A stretch of 64,000 bases of DNA, from the NCBI GenBank assembly GCA_947259105.1, contig CAMYKU010000046.1:21602-85601 (forward strand). Reading direction: 5' to 3'. The stretch is from an uncultured Alphaproteobacteria bacterium. Lineage in GTDB: Bacteria > Pseudomonadota > Alphaproteobacteria > UBA8366 > JADFVY01. The position numbers and the translations under genes are program-made. Every line of letters begins with the position of its first letter. Within the stretch, counting starts at the first letter, position 1. Positions 17,373 to 26,735 of this stretch are shown piece by piece. The notes beneath the pieces were generated by a model, which was given only the letters and a program-made list of their open reading frames with translations, was not told the DNA's origin and made no database searches.

Positions 17373-18593
17373 TCAGGACGCGATCCGGCTCGCGACGATC
17401 GTTTCGGCATGCAGCGTCTTGTGCACCGGGCATTTGTCGGCGATCTCCAGCAGGCGGTCCTTCTGTGCCTGGTCCAACGGGCCGGCAAGCGTGATGTCCC
17501 GGTCGATCCAGTCCACCCTGCCCTCTCGGGTTTCGCACTCGGCGCAATCCTCGGCATGGATCTTCTTGTGCCGCAGCCGCACGGAAACACGCTCCAGCGG
17601 CCATTCCTTGCGCTCGGCATACATGCGAATCGTCATCGACGTACAGGCGCCCAGCCCGGCGAGCAGATAGTCGTATGGGCCCGGCCCGCTGTCGTCGCCG
17701 CCCACCGACTTCGGCTCGTCCGCCGTGAGCTCGTGGCGCCCGGCGCGGACGCGCTGCGCAAAGCGTCCCTCTCCCGTTTCCTCAACGATGACCTCGCCCT
17801 CGCCAAGCGCGGTATGCGGTGCCTCCGACTCGTCGATATCGATGTACCGGTCCGCCCAGGACGCCAGGACGCCCGCCACCCAGTGCGCGTCCTCCTTGCG
17901 GCCGAGCATGTGGTCGGCGCTGTCCAGGGAAACGAAACTCTTGGGGTGCTTGGCCGCCTTGAAGATGGTTTCGGCATTCTTGATGCCGACGACTTCGTCC
18001 TGCGGCGCATGAAATACGATCAGCGCCTTGCGCAGCCCTGCGGTGGCCTCCCGGAGCTTCTGCCCTTCGATGTCGTCGAGGAATTCCTTACGGATACAGA
18101 ACGACCGTCCGGCGATCTTGACCTCCGCCACACCCCTCGCCTCGATCTCGGGCCGCGCGGCTTCGAGGTGACTCGCGACATGGGCCGGTTCGGCGGGGGC
18201 GCCGATGGTGGCGACGGCCCGGGCCTCCGGAATCCCGGCGGCGGCGGCCAGTACCGCCGCGCCGCCGAGGCTGTGTCCGATCAGCAGCGACGGCGCCTCA
18301 TACTGCGCGCGCAGATGGCCGGCCGCCTTCAGCAGGTCGGCCACGTTCGACGAGAAATCGGTATTGGCGAAATCGCCGCCGCTGCCGCCAAGCCCGGTGA
18401 AATCGAAGCGCAATACGGCAAACCCGTGCGCAACCAGCGCCTCGGCGATTCGGGCGGCCGCAAGCGTATCCTTCGAGCAGGTGAAACAGTGGGCGAACAG
18501 CGCATAAGCCCGGACCGCGCCATCCGGCCGATCCAGGCGCGCGGCCAGGGCGTCGTCGTGGGACCCGGGGAACGTTATTTTTTCGGAGTGCAT
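17373..18593 (-). CDS. alpha/beta hydrolase - OsmC fusion protein
   Basis: 406 residues from the ATG at 18593. Residues 1-255 are an alpha/beta hydrolase with the nucleophile elbow LLIGHSLGGAAVL and the later acid and His region (HAPQDEVVGIKNAE, DSADHML). Residues about 270-406 are an OsmC/YhfA domain with the reactive Cys in LAGLGACTSMTIRMYAE and the second Cys in ADKCPVHKTLHAE. OsmC domains are thiol peroxidases that reduce organic hydroperoxides. This fusion is a known architecture. It may hydrolyse esters and detoxify peroxides, but the physiological substrate is unknown. Confidence 0.92.
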   Translation of the reverse strand: MHSEKITFPGSHDDALAARLDRPDGAVRAYALFAHCFTCSKDTLAAARIAEALVAHGFAVLRFDFTGLGGSGGDFANTDFSSNVADLLKAAGHLRAQYEAPSLLIGHSLGGAAVLAAAAGIPEARAVATIGAPAEPAHVASHLEAARPEIEARGVAEVKIAGRSFCIRKEFLDDIEGQKLREATAGLRKALIVFHAPQDEVVGIKNAETIFKAAKHPKSFVSLDSADHMLGRKEDAHWVAGVLASWADRYIDIDESEAPHTALGEGEVIVEETGEGRFAQRVRAGRHELTADEPKSVGGDDSGPGPYDYLLAGLGACTSMTIRMYAERKEWPLERVSVRLRHKKIHAEDCAECETREGRVDWIDRDITLAGPLDQAQKDRLLEIADKCPVHKTLHAETIVASRIAS

Positions 18594-18747
18594 TTCTCGC
18601 GGTTTCCTCTTTCCGGAATGTGCTGCATGGCGCAGCGGCAGTGCCGTCCACCCTGCCATGAGATTAGGACGCGTATCCGATCACCGCGAGAAAAGATCGC
18701 GCAAAGTTGAATTGCGGCGCCGGCGAAAACCGCGTGCCGGAACGATC

Positions 18748-20088
18748 CTATTCCGCGGCGATCGTGGTGGCGCTGAGCGCGGCCACCGGCCCCAGGTCGC
18801 GGCCCTGCAACGCTGCGGGCAGAGGGCCGCCGGTGGCCCAGTCGAGCAGTTCGACCGTGTGCACCACCGGTTTCTCCGTGCCGCTGGCGATCTGCGCCAT
18901 GCAACCGATGTTGCCGGCCGCGACCACCGGCGCGCCGGTGGCGTCGATATTGCCGATCTTGCGATCCCGCAGCCGGGTGGCCAGAACCGGCTGCATGATG
19001 TTGTAGGTGCCCGCCGAACCGCAACACAGATGGCCTTCCGCGATCTCACGGACTTCGAATCCTGCCTGCCGCAGCAGATCCTTCGGGACGGTGGTGATCT
19101 TCTGTCCATGCTGCATCGAGCAGGCCGAATGATAGGCGACCGGAAAGGCGCCGGGCCGGCGCGTCTCGCGCAGGCCGATCTCGGCGATGTACTCGGTAAT
19201 ATCGCGGGTCATCCGCGCGACCTTTTCCGCATCCGCGGCCAGCGTCTTGTCGCCCCGGAGCATGAAACCGTAATCCTTGACCTGCGTCCCGCAGCCGCTG
19301 GTGTTGATGATGATCGCATCGAGCCCGCCGCGCTCTATCTCGCGGGTCCAGGCGCCGATATTCCGCGCCGCCTGGGCATGCGCCGAGGCCGTGCGTCCCA
19401 TATGATGGACCAGCGCCCCGCAGCAGCCCTGCCCGCGCGGGATGACGACCTCGATGCCGTGGCGTGTCAGGAGCCGCGCCGTCGCCTCGTTGATCTCCGG
19501 GCTGAGCACCTGCTGGGCGCAGCCGGTCATGAGGGCCACCCGCCCGCGCCGGGCGCCGGACACCGGGATCACCTGCGGGCGGCCGATCGGCGACGGGGGC
19601 GAGAGGCGTTCCGGCGCCAGAGCCATCATCGCGGCGATCCGACGCGGCAGCAACCGGCGAAACGGCCGCGCGAAATACGCGCTGGCCAGCGCAATCCGGA
19701 ACAGGATAGGGCGCGGCAGCACCAGCGCCAGCAGGTTGCGCAACAAGCGCTCTGCCAGCGGCCGCCGATAGGTCTTCTCGATGTGCGCGCGGCCGATATC
19801 GACCAGATGCATGTAATGCACGCCGGACGGACATGTCGTCATGCAGGACAGGCACGACAGGCAGCGGTCGACATGCTTGACCACGCCGGCGGGCGCCGGG
19901 CGGTTCTCCTCCAGCATGTCCTTGATCTGGTAGATGCGGCCGCGCGGGCTGTCCAGCTCGTCGCCCAGCAAGACATATGTCGGGCAGGTCGCGGTGCAGA
20001 ATCCGCAGTGAACGCAGGCGCGCAGGATATCATTGACCACCTTGATGTCCGGATCGGCAAGCTGTTCGGGCGAGAAACGGGTCTGCAT
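18748..20088 (-). CDS. glcF: glycolate oxidase iron-sulfur subunit GlcF
   Basis: 446 residues, full length. Two 4Fe-4S motifs lie in the first 90 residues (CVHCGFCTATCP and CLSCLSCMTTCP), and two cysteine-rich CCG domains follow, with YHSACSMQHGQK and HLCCGSAGTYN in the second. GlcF carries electrons from the GlcD-GlcE flavin subunits to the quinone pool during oxidation of glycolate (or D-lactate) to glyoxylate. It is the last gene of the operon glcD-glcE-glcF and starts 19 bp after glcE ends, with a GGAGAGG ribosome binding site. Confidence 0.95.
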   Translation of the reverse strand: MQTRFSPEQLADPDIKVVNDILRACVHCGFCTATCPTYVLLGDELDSPRGRIYQIKDMLEENRPAPAGVVKHVDRCLSCLSCMTTCPSGVHYMHLVDIGRAHIEKTYRRPLAERLLRNLLALVLPRPILFRIALASAYFARPFRRLLPRRIAAMMALAPERLSPPSPIGRPQVIPVSGARRGRVALMTGCAQQVLSPEINEATARLLTRHGIEVVIPRGQGCCGALVHHMGRTASAHAQAARNIGAWTREIERGGLDAIIINTSGCGTQVKDYGFMLRGDKTLAADAEKVARMTRDITEYIAEIGLRETRRPGAFPVAYHSACSMQHGQKITTVPKDLLRQAGFEVREIAEGHLCCGSAGTYNIMQPVLATRLRDRKIGNIDATGAPVVAAGNIGCMAQIASGTEKPVVHTVELLDWATGGPLPAALQGRDLGPVAALSATTIAAE

Positions 20089-20106
20089 GGTGGGCCTCTC
20101 CGACTC

Positions 20107-21369
20107 TCAGTATTCCGCGTACATGCGGCCGGGATTGAGGATATCGGCCGGATCGAACGCAACCTTGATGCGCCTGGTCAGCGCCGCCTTCGCTGCCTCC
20201 TGCGGATGGAACACGGGGATGCGGCCGCGCAGCTCCGACGGCGCGCGAAACAGTGTCGCGTGGCCGCCAGTCGGCCCGACCGCCGCGCGAACGGCGTCTT
20301 CCCGCGCATCGGCGCCGGCCGGTACGGCAAGCCAGACCAGCCCGCCGCCCCAGTCGAGGAAGGCATCGGCGCCGTCCTCCGCGGCGAGCGCGGTGACGAC
20401 GGCCGGCCCCGATGCCGGCGGAACCGAAATTCTCCAGACCGGCCGATCGTCACCGGGGCTGGCAAACGGCATGACGTCGCGAATTTCGCGCCAGAACCGG
20501 ATGGAGTTGGCGCTGTGCAACTCCTCGGTTGCGCCCAGTGCCCCCAGCTGTTCGCGCAAGGCCCCGCACCGGTATTCCACCGATGGACCGAATCCCTCGA
20601 CCCGGACCGCGGCGACGGGCGCCTTCCGGGCCGAGGCCAGGTCGACGGGCGACCGCGCCGCCAGCGAAGCGGACAGCCAGGCCGCCGCGGAAACGTCGTA
20701 CGGGCTGTTCATCGCCATGGCCAGCGCCCGCCCGCCGGTCACGGCATCGCCGCCGAACAGCAGGACCGTCCGCGTCTTTTCGGGTGCTGGCAGGACCTTG
20801 ATCGTCACGTCCGTCGTCACCGCCAGGGTTCCCCATGAACCCGCCATGAGCTTGCTCAGATCGTAGCCGGTGACGTTCTTGACCACCCGGCCGCCGGACT
20901 TGAAGAGCGTCCCGTGTCCCGATACCGCGGTAAAACCCAGGAAATGATCGCGCGCGGCGCCGCTCTTGACCCGGCGGGGGCCGGACAGGTTGCAGGCGAG
21001 GACACCGCCCAGCGTACCGGACTGCGGGTTCGATTTGTCGGGTGCACCACCGTGCACGCCGGACGCGGCAGCCAGCACCGGGCCGTAATCGGGCGGCTCG
21101 AATTCCAACTGCTGTTTCTTTTCGGCCAGCGCCGCTTCGATTTCGGCCAGTGGCGTGGACGTGCCGGCCGACAGCACCAGCTCGTCCGGCTCGTACAGCG
21201 ATATGCCCGACAACGCGCCCAGCTCGACCGCATGATCCGCCGTGACGGGACGCCCCAGCGCGCGTTTGCTGCCCGATCCGACGATTTCCAGCCGCTTCGA
21301 CCCGGACGCCGCCCAGGCAAGCACGTCGCGCAACTGTTCGGCGTTGTCGGGACGGAATGTCTCGCTCAC
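20107..21369 (-). CDS. glcE: glycolate oxidase FAD-binding subunit GlcE
   Basis: 420 residues if started at the GTG at 21369 (reading MSETFRPDNAEQL), 13 bp after glcD ends. An ATG 60 bp upstream would overlap glcD and adds sequence foreign to the family. The short PP-loop IVGSGSKRALGRP and the segment ACNLSGPRRVKSGAARDH identify the FAD-binding type 4 fold, and GSWGTLAVTTDVTIKVLP is typical. GlcE pairs with GlcD and both are needed for activity. Confidence 0.92.
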   Translation of the reverse strand: MSETFRPDNAEQLRDVLAWAASGSKRLEIVGSGSKRALGRPVTADHAVELGALSGISLYEPDELVLSAGTSTPLAEIEAALAEKKQQLEFEPPDYGPVLAAASGVHGGAPDKSNPQSGTLGGVLACNLSGPRRVKSGAARDHFLGFTAVSGHGTLFKSGGRVVKNVTGYDLSKLMAGSWGTLAVTTDVTIKVLPAPEKTRTVLLFGGDAVTGGRALAMAMNSPYDVSAAAWLSASLAARSPVDLASARKAPVAAVRVEGFGPSVEYRCGALREQLGALGATEELHSANSIRFWREIRDVMPFASPGDDRPVWRISVPPASGPAVVTALAAEDGADAFLDWGGGLVWLAVPAGADAREDAVRAAVGPTGGHATLFRAPSELRGRIPVFHPQEAAKAALTRRIKVAFDPADILNPGRMYAEY

Positions 21370-21382
21370 AACGGTCGTCCGG

Positions 21383-22873
21383 TCAGAAACGCGGGATATC
21401 GGGGAACGGCAGCTTGCCGTGGTGGACATGCACGCGGCCGAGCTCCGCGCAGCGATGCAGCACGGGAAACATCTTTCCCGGATTGAGCAGCGATGACGGG
21501 TCGAACGCGCACTTCACGCGCTGCTGCTGATCGAGGTCGTCCTTGGAGAACATTTCCGGCATCAGGTCGCGTTTTTCGACACCGACACCGTGTTCTCCGG
21601 TCAGAACGCCGCCGACTTCAACGCAAAGTTTCAGGATTTCGGCGCCGAACGCCTCTGCCTTCTCCAGTTCGCCGGGGATGTTCGCATCGTAGAGGATCAA
21701 CGGATGCATGTTTCCGTCGCCCGCATGGAAGACGTTGGCCACCCTCAGGCCATATGTCTCGGAAAGCTCCCTTATGCGGCGCAGCACGTCCGGCAACCGG
21801 TGCCGCGGGATGGTGCCGTCCATGCAATAATAGTCCGGCGAGATACGGCCGACCGCCGGGAACGCGGCCTTGCGTCCGGCCCAGAACGCTTCGCGCTCGG
21901 CATCGGTCTCGGAGACGCGGATCGTCGAGGCGCCGGTGTCCGTGGCGATCCTCGCGACCCGGTCGATCAGATCGTCGACTTCCCGCTCGGGGCCGTCGAG
22001 CTCGATGATGAGGAGGGCTTCGACGTCGAGCGGGTAACCGGCCTTCGCGAATTCCTCCGCCGCCTTAATGGCGAGCCGGTCCATCATCTCCATACCGCCG
22101 GGGATGATCCCTGCGCCGATGATCCTGCCGACGCAATCGCCGGCCTGTTCGTTCGACGGGAACCCCGCCAGCATCGCCCGTACGGTTTCCGGGCTGCGCA
22201 GGATGCGTACCGTGACTTCCGTGACCACGCCGAGCAGCCCTTCCGATCCGGTCAGAACGCCGAGCAGGTCGTAGCCGTCAGCATCGAGGTGCTTGCCGCC
22301 GATCCGGACGATTTCCCCGTCGATCAGAACCAGCTCCAGGCCGAGTACGTTGTTGGTCGTCAGCCCGTATTTCAGGCAGTGCACACCCCCGGCGTTTTCC
22401 GCGATGTTGCCCCCGATGGAGCAGGCGATCTGGCTTGACGGATCCGGCGCATAGTAGAATCCCTCATGCTCGACGGCCTTGGTGATGCCGAGATTGGTCA
22501 CGCCCGGCTGGGCGATCACGCACCGGTTGTCGTAGTCGATCTCGAGGATCCGGTTGAACCGGCTCATGCCCAGAAGGACACCGTCGGCCAGAGGCAACGC
22601 ACCGCCGGAAAGCGACGTGCCGGAGCCCCGCGGCACCACCTTGATTCCGTTTTCGTTGCAGTACCGCAGTACGTCACGGACCTGTTCGGTGGTCTCGGGC
22701 AGGACCGCCAGCATGGGCGGCTGCCGGTAGGCGGTAAGGCCATCAGATTCGTACGGCCGCAGTTCATCCGGGTCGACGATGACGCCACCGTCGCCGGGGA
22801 CGATCCTGGCCAGCGCCTTTGCAATTTCTTCCCGGCGAGCAAGGACGGCTTTATCTGGCTCCGGCATCTTCAT
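21383..22873 (-). CDS. glcD: glycolate oxidase subunit GlcD (FAD-linked oxidase)
   Basis: 496 residues. The FAD PP-loop is VVPRGSGTSLSGGALP near residue 80; QIACSIGGNIAENAGGVHCL and the C-terminal GVLTGEHGVGVEKRDLMPE are hallmarks of the GlcD/D-lactate dehydrogenase group. The enzyme oxidises glycolate to glyoxylate. It is the first gene of glcDEF; no glcC regulator is next to it. Glycolate use suggests growth on algal exudates or recycling of photorespiratory glycolate. Confidence 0.95.
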   Translation of the reverse strand: MKMPEPDKAVLARREEIAKALARIVPGDGGVIVDPDELRPYESDGLTAYRQPPMLAVLPETTEQVRDVLRYCNENGIKVVPRGSGTSLSGGALPLADGVLLGMSRFNRILEIDYDNRCVIAQPGVTNLGITKAVEHEGFYYAPDPSSQIACSIGGNIAENAGGVHCLKYGLTTNNVLGLELVLIDGEIVRIGGKHLDADGYDLLGVLTGSEGLLGVVTEVTVRILRSPETVRAMLAGFPSNEQAGDCVGRIIGAGIIPGGMEMMDRLAIKAAEEFAKAGYPLDVEALLIIELDGPEREVDDLIDRVARIATDTGASTIRVSETDAEREAFWAGRKAAFPAVGRISPDYYCMDGTIPRHRLPDVLRRIRELSETYGLRVANVFHAGDGNMHPLILYDANIPGELEKAEAFGAEILKLCVEVGGVLTGEHGVGVEKRDLMPEMFSKDDLDQQQRVKCAFDPSSLLNPGKMFPVLHRCAELGRVHVHHGKLPFPDIPRF

Positions 22874-22954
22874 CGGTCACATGTCCGCCCGCTGTTCCGA
22901 GGTCCGGTGATAGCAGCAATCGGGCAAAACGAAAACCGTCTGTCGCAACAAACG

Positions 22955-22980
22955 ACAAAACCGCGCCATCCGGCGCGGTT
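22955..22980 (-). terminator. rho-independent terminator for rpmJ
   Basis: A perfect 9-bp stem (AACCGCGCC at 22959-22967 paired with GGCGCGGTT at 22972-22980) read on the minus strand runs into TTTT. It lies 40 bp after the rpmJ stop and upstream of glcD, separating the two units. Confidence 0.85.
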
Positions 22981-23020
22981 CATCAAGGTCGACAACGTCA
23001 GGGACGCGGTCGTATCGAAT

Positions 23021-23146
23021 TCACCCCTGGCGGGCCTTGAATCTCGGATTCCGTTTGTTGATGACATAGAGACGCCCCTTGCGGCGCACGATGCGGCACT
23101 CCTTGTGCCGATCCTTCATCGACTTGAGCGAATTGACGACTTTCAT
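23021..23146 (-). CDS. rpmJ: 50S ribosomal protein bL36
   Basis: A 41-residue basic protein, [20 protein letters not shown] onward, ending [12 protein letters not shown]. This is the alphaproteobacterial form of bL36, without the zinc-binding CxxC set of the E. coli protein; a single Cys remains. It is monocistronic, with its own terminator, as is usual in alphaproteobacteria. Confidence 0.95.
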   Translation of the reverse strand: MKVVNSLKSMKDRHKECRIVRRKGRLYVINKRNPRFKARQG

Positions 23147-23769
23147 GACTCTCCATTACCCCAGGCGGGGCAACCCCCGATACGTTGGCGCGGAACATAA
23201 GGTCGGCCGCCCACCGCGTCAAGTGCCGAAGCGCCGCATCGGGCAGGACGGCGGAACACCCGGCGATCACGGGTCGATGTTTCCCGATGTGATCATGCGG
23301 CGGCCCGGCGCCTGGATCGTTAATCGTTCATTCATGTGGATAAGGGAATGTAACCTTGCCCGGCTCACGGGATCTTCCTGCGTGTGGAGCACCGAACAAC
23401 CGGGCCTGTGCCAGTGACATCCGCAGGACACAAATATTCGCGCCGGGATTGAAATTACTGCAGAATCCGACACCATGGGCCGGCGGCCCGCGGGAAACCG
23501 GGGCTGTGCCGCCGCGCGACGGGCCGCCCGCTGACGGCGCGCGCCGCAATTGGCTGGAACCATTGCCGCTGTCGGACTACAGTAATGGCACGTACAAGAA
23601 GGGGTCGGTTCACTGTTGTGTTCGGGCAGCGGCCATATGACTCGACCGGGATTGTGCATCCGGGGCGAACCGCCACTGTGGAGAATATACCCGGGAGCCG
23701 ATTACACAGGGTTGCAAACAAGGGCTGGCGACGGGCGAAAGACGATCGACCGGCCCGACATAACGTGAA
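23147..23769. other. 623-bp intergenic region between rpmJ and a histidine kinase gene
   Basis: This stretch must hold the divergent promoters of rpmJ (minus) and the kinase gene at 23770 (plus). I see several short open frames on both strands but none with a ribosome binding site or a natural composition, and no tRNA or hairpin I would defend. A moderately AT-rich part lies at 23315-23345. Confidence 0.5.
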
Positions 23770-25542
23770 ATGAAACTGAGCAAGCTTTTTAGCGTTTACA
23801 CTCTTCTGGGTCTGGTCATGCTGGCATTCTCGATCAGCATGATTTTCAGTTTCAACAATCTTCGGAAGTATGAACAGCTGGCGCGGGCGGAAACCACCGA
23901 CGCCACCTGGGTCATCTATCAGGCCGAGATCGAGCTGACCCGGTTTCTCTATTCGCTCGACATCTACATGTACGGGGACGAAGACCTGATCAGCCGCGAG
24001 GATGTCATCGAGCGCATGGAGATCTTCTGGAGCCGGCTCCCGCTATTCCTCGAAGGCCGCGAAGGTCGGCGGCTGTCGAAGATCGGCGACACGCAGGAGG
24101 CGGCCAGGGCGGCCATCGATGTCCTGGAGCGGATGGAGCCGGAGGTCCAGGCGCTGGAGCACGGCGATCGCGAGCGCTACCTGAAGATCCGAACGGAACT
24201 GCATGGACTTCTCGCCCCGCTGCATCGGACACTGATGGACGCCAGGCAGTGGCAGGAAGGTGCGGCCACCATCCGCAGCGAACGCCTCGACCGCGGCTAT
24301 GTCGAACTGCTGCTGGCGTCACTGGGCATCCTGATGAGCGGCGGTTGCCTGATGTTGCTGCTGTTTCACGAAATTCGCGAAGTCCGGCGGGCGCAGGTGG
24401 CCGAAAAAAGCGCGCTGGCGCGTCTGTCGGAGGCGGTCGAAAGCTTCTCGGACGGATTCAGCCTGTTTGACGGCGACGACCTTCTGGTTCAATGCAATCA
24501 GCAGTTCCGCGACATGCATGCGCCGATCGCGGATATGCTGGTTCCCGGCGTGCCGTTCGAGTCGATTGTCCGGGCGCGTGTATCCGGCGGCCTCGTCGTC
24601 GATGCGATCGGCAACGAAGAGGAATGGATCAGGCGGCGCATGCGGATGCATCGCCATCCGACGGAGGATCTGGAGGTCAAACACAAGGACGGCCGCTGGC
24701 TCCGGGTCAGCGAGCGCCGCACCGGAGACGGCGGTTGCGTGAGCATCCGCACCGACATAACGGCGCTGAAGGAACGCCAGGAAGACCTTGCCTCGCGACA
24801 GCAGCGCGCGGATTCGGCGAACCGGGCCAAGACGGATTTCCTGCTGACCATGAGTCACGAGTTGAGAACCCCCCTCAACGCGATCATAGGGTTCTCCGAA
24901 GTGATGAAACAGCAGCTACGAGGACCCCTCGGCGATGAGCGTTACGTCGATTATGCGAGCGACATATACGACAGTGCCAGGAGCCTGCTCGCGGTCATCA
25001 ACAATATCCTCGATATTTCACGGATCGAGGCGGGGCGCCTTGAACTGGACGAGCAGGCCGTGGTGATCGGCGACGAGATCGAAAAGGCCCTCCGGTTCGT
25101 CGAGGAGGAGGCCAAGACCGCAAACATCGTGCTGTCGCGGGACATCGAAGACGATCTGCCGCTTCTCCTTGGCGACCCGCACAAGATCCAGCAGATCGTG
25201 ATCAACCTTGCCGGCAACGCGGTCCGGTACATGCAGGATAGCGGTCAGGTCACGGTCAGCGCACGGCAGGACGATGAAGGCGGCATCATCCTGACCGTGT
25301 CCGACGATGGGCAGGGCATGCCCCCCGAAGACGTGGAGCGGGTCATCTCGCCGTTCGTAAGACTCAGCAACCCGATGGTCCGGCAGCATGACGGAACCGG
25401 GCTGGGTCTGCCCCTGGTCAAGGCCCTGGTGGAACTGCACGGCGGGCGGTTCAGCCTCAGCAGCGAAATCGGAAAGGGCACCACGGGGATCGCGGTCTTT
25501 CCGAAGACCCGCGTTATCCAGCCGGAATCCACAACGGCGTAG
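23770..25542 (+). CDS. membrane sensor histidine kinase with PAS domain
   Basis: 590 residues. Two membrane helices (about 10-29 and 178-201) enclose a helical periplasmic sensor rich in acidic residues. A cytoplasmic PAS-like domain follows (SFSDGFSLFDGDDLLVQCNQ to GGCVSIRTDITALKERQ). The HisKA box MSHELRTPLNAIIGFSEVM has the phosphorylated His at about 363, and the ATPase part has VINLAGNAVRYMQ, VSDDGQGMPPEDVE and HDGTGLGLPLVKALVELHGG. The overall design is that of PleC/DivJ-like alphaproteobacterial kinases. No response regulator gene is adjacent, so it is an orphan kinase. The signal is unknown. Confidence 0.93.
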   Translation: MKLSKLFSVYTLLGLVMLAFSISMIFSFNNLRKYEQLARAETTDATWVIYQAEIELTRFLYSLDIYMYGDEDLISREDVIERMEIFWSRLPLFLEGREGRRLSKIGDTQEAARAAIDVLERMEPEVQALEHGDRERYLKIRTELHGLLAPLHRTLMDARQWQEGAATIRSERLDRGYVELLLASLGILMSGGCLMLLLFHEIREVRRAQVAEKSALARLSEAVESFSDGFSLFDGDDLLVQCNQQFRDMHAPIADMLVPGVPFESIVRARVSGGLVVDAIGNEEEWIRRRMRMHRHPTEDLEVKHKDGRWLRVSERRTGDGGCVSIRTDITALKERQEDLASRQQRADSANRAKTDFLLTMSHELRTPLNAIIGFSEVMKQQLRGPLGDERYVDYASDIYDSARSLLAVINNILDISRIEAGRLELDEQAVVIGDEIEKALRFVEEEAKTANIVLSRDIEDDLPLLLGDPHKIQQIVINLAGNAVRYMQDSGQVTVSARQDDEGGIILTVSDDGQGMPPEDVERVISPFVRLSNPMVRQHDGTGLGLPLVKALVELHGGRFSLSSEIGKGTTGIAVFPKTRVIQPESTTA

Positions 25543-25596
25543 CGCGACCGCGAAGACGTTCCTCTGGCGTCACCGGTCGGGATCGCCTGGCCGTGC

Positions 25597-25806
25597 TCAG
25601 ACCTCGACCGACTCCAGCCCCACGGCTTTCAGCCCCTTTGGTTCGTCCATGACTTCGAACGATATTCGCTGTCCTTCGGCGAGGCCCGGCAGTCCGGAGT
25701 TCTGCACCTCGGTGATGTGAACGAATACGTCCTTGTCTCCCCCGTCGGGAGCGATGAAGCCATAACCCTTTCTGGCGTTGAACCACTTGACCGTCCCAAT
25801 GGCCAT
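25597..25806 (-). CDS. cold-shock domain protein
   Basis: 69 residues from the ATG at 25806 (MAIGTVKWFNARKGYGFIAP); an ATG three codons upstream is also possible. RNP1 (KGYGFI) and RNP2 (DVFVHI) are intact, so it should bind single-stranded RNA or DNA as an RNA chaperone. It is a single-domain CspA-like protein and converges with the kinase gene. Confidence 0.95.
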   Translation of the reverse strand: MAIGTVKWFNARKGYGFIAPDGGDKDVFVHITEVQNSGLPGLAEGQRISFEVMDEPKGLKAVGLESVEV

Positions 25807-25994
25807 CTTCTGCATCCCTGCTTGCCGGCAGACACCGGGCGGCCCCGCAGCCCGGCGGATGGTTGCAGCACGGGAATCGGCGGGCGCCAGCACGCCGCCT
25901 CCCGCGGCAACCGGGTAGGAAAGGCTACACCACATCTCGATTCCGGCCAATGAGTTTGATCACAGGGACGGTCGATCGCAGTCCGCTCTATCGG

Positions 25995-26408
25995 TCAGTG
26001 CGGCCTGGTCCGGATGCCGTTGGCCTCCTGCAATTCGCGCACGTAGCGGATGATCATGCGCGTCTGCTGTTCGGAGACGTGGGATTGCGGCGGCATATTG
26101 CCGAAGTTCCAGTGATGCTGGCGCACGCCCCGGGCCACCGCGACATGAAACGCCCCGTCCGCATGGTGGCCGGGATTGTAGTAATCGTGGACCAGTGGCG
26201 GCCCGTTTCCGCTTCCCGCGGCGTTCTCGCCATGGCACCGGGCGCAGTTGCCGTCGTAGGCCTCCTTGCCGAGGCTCGCGGCGGCCGACAGTTGCGGCAC
26301 CACGACATCGCGCCGCGCGCCGTCGGAGCCGGTCGGCGACGGCGCCAGCAGCCGCCAGCCGACCACGCCCAGGCCCAGCGCCAATACCGCCAGAACAACG
26401 TATTTCAT
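25995..26408 (-). CDS. mono-heme cytochrome c
   Basis: 137 residues from the ATG at 26408. An N-terminal hydrophobic segment (YVVLAVLALGLGVVGWRLLA) serves as signal or anchor. The heme site is GNCARCHGENAAGSG (CxxCH), with a distal Met in FGNMPPQSHVS and the C-terminal helix MIIRYVRELQEANGI. It is a small class I cytochrome for periplasmic electron transfer. The partner is not shown by its neighbours; a terminal oxidase or a sulfur enzyme are both possible. Confidence 0.9.
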   Translation of the reverse strand: MKYVVLAVLALGLGVVGWRLLAPSPTGSDGARRDVVVPQLSAAASLGKEAYDGNCARCHGENAAGSGNGPPLVHDYYNPGHHADGAFHVAVARGVRQHHWNFGNMPPQSHVSEQQTRMIIRYVRELQEANGIRTRPH

Positions 26409-26735
26409 GATCCCGCCGCCCCTATCCTGCATGAACGATCCCCCGCAACCCGGCATCAGGAGCGCCTGTCCATAAACCTTGCGGCAAGGGGAAGGTCAAC
26501 CATGGCGACGCAGCGGCAGCGCCGCCGGTGCCGGGGGCCATGGTACGGATTGCCGGTATCACCTTGAAGCCCCTCCGGCGCAAGCCGGCATCCGGCCTGC
26601 GTCACCCGATGCGCGACGCCCGATGCCCGATGCGATGGAACAACCCCATGCACCGGCGTTTTCCGCGGGTTTCAGGAGGGGATATCTGGCCGATGCCGGT
26701 GCTTCCGCCGGGCCGCGCCGCCCGGGTCCCGGCCG

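Noticed and set aside
18658-20838. 726-codon plus-strand frame opposite glcF and glcE
   Set aside because: It is antisense to well-conserved glycolate oxidase genes and has no ribosome binding site or recognisable domain.
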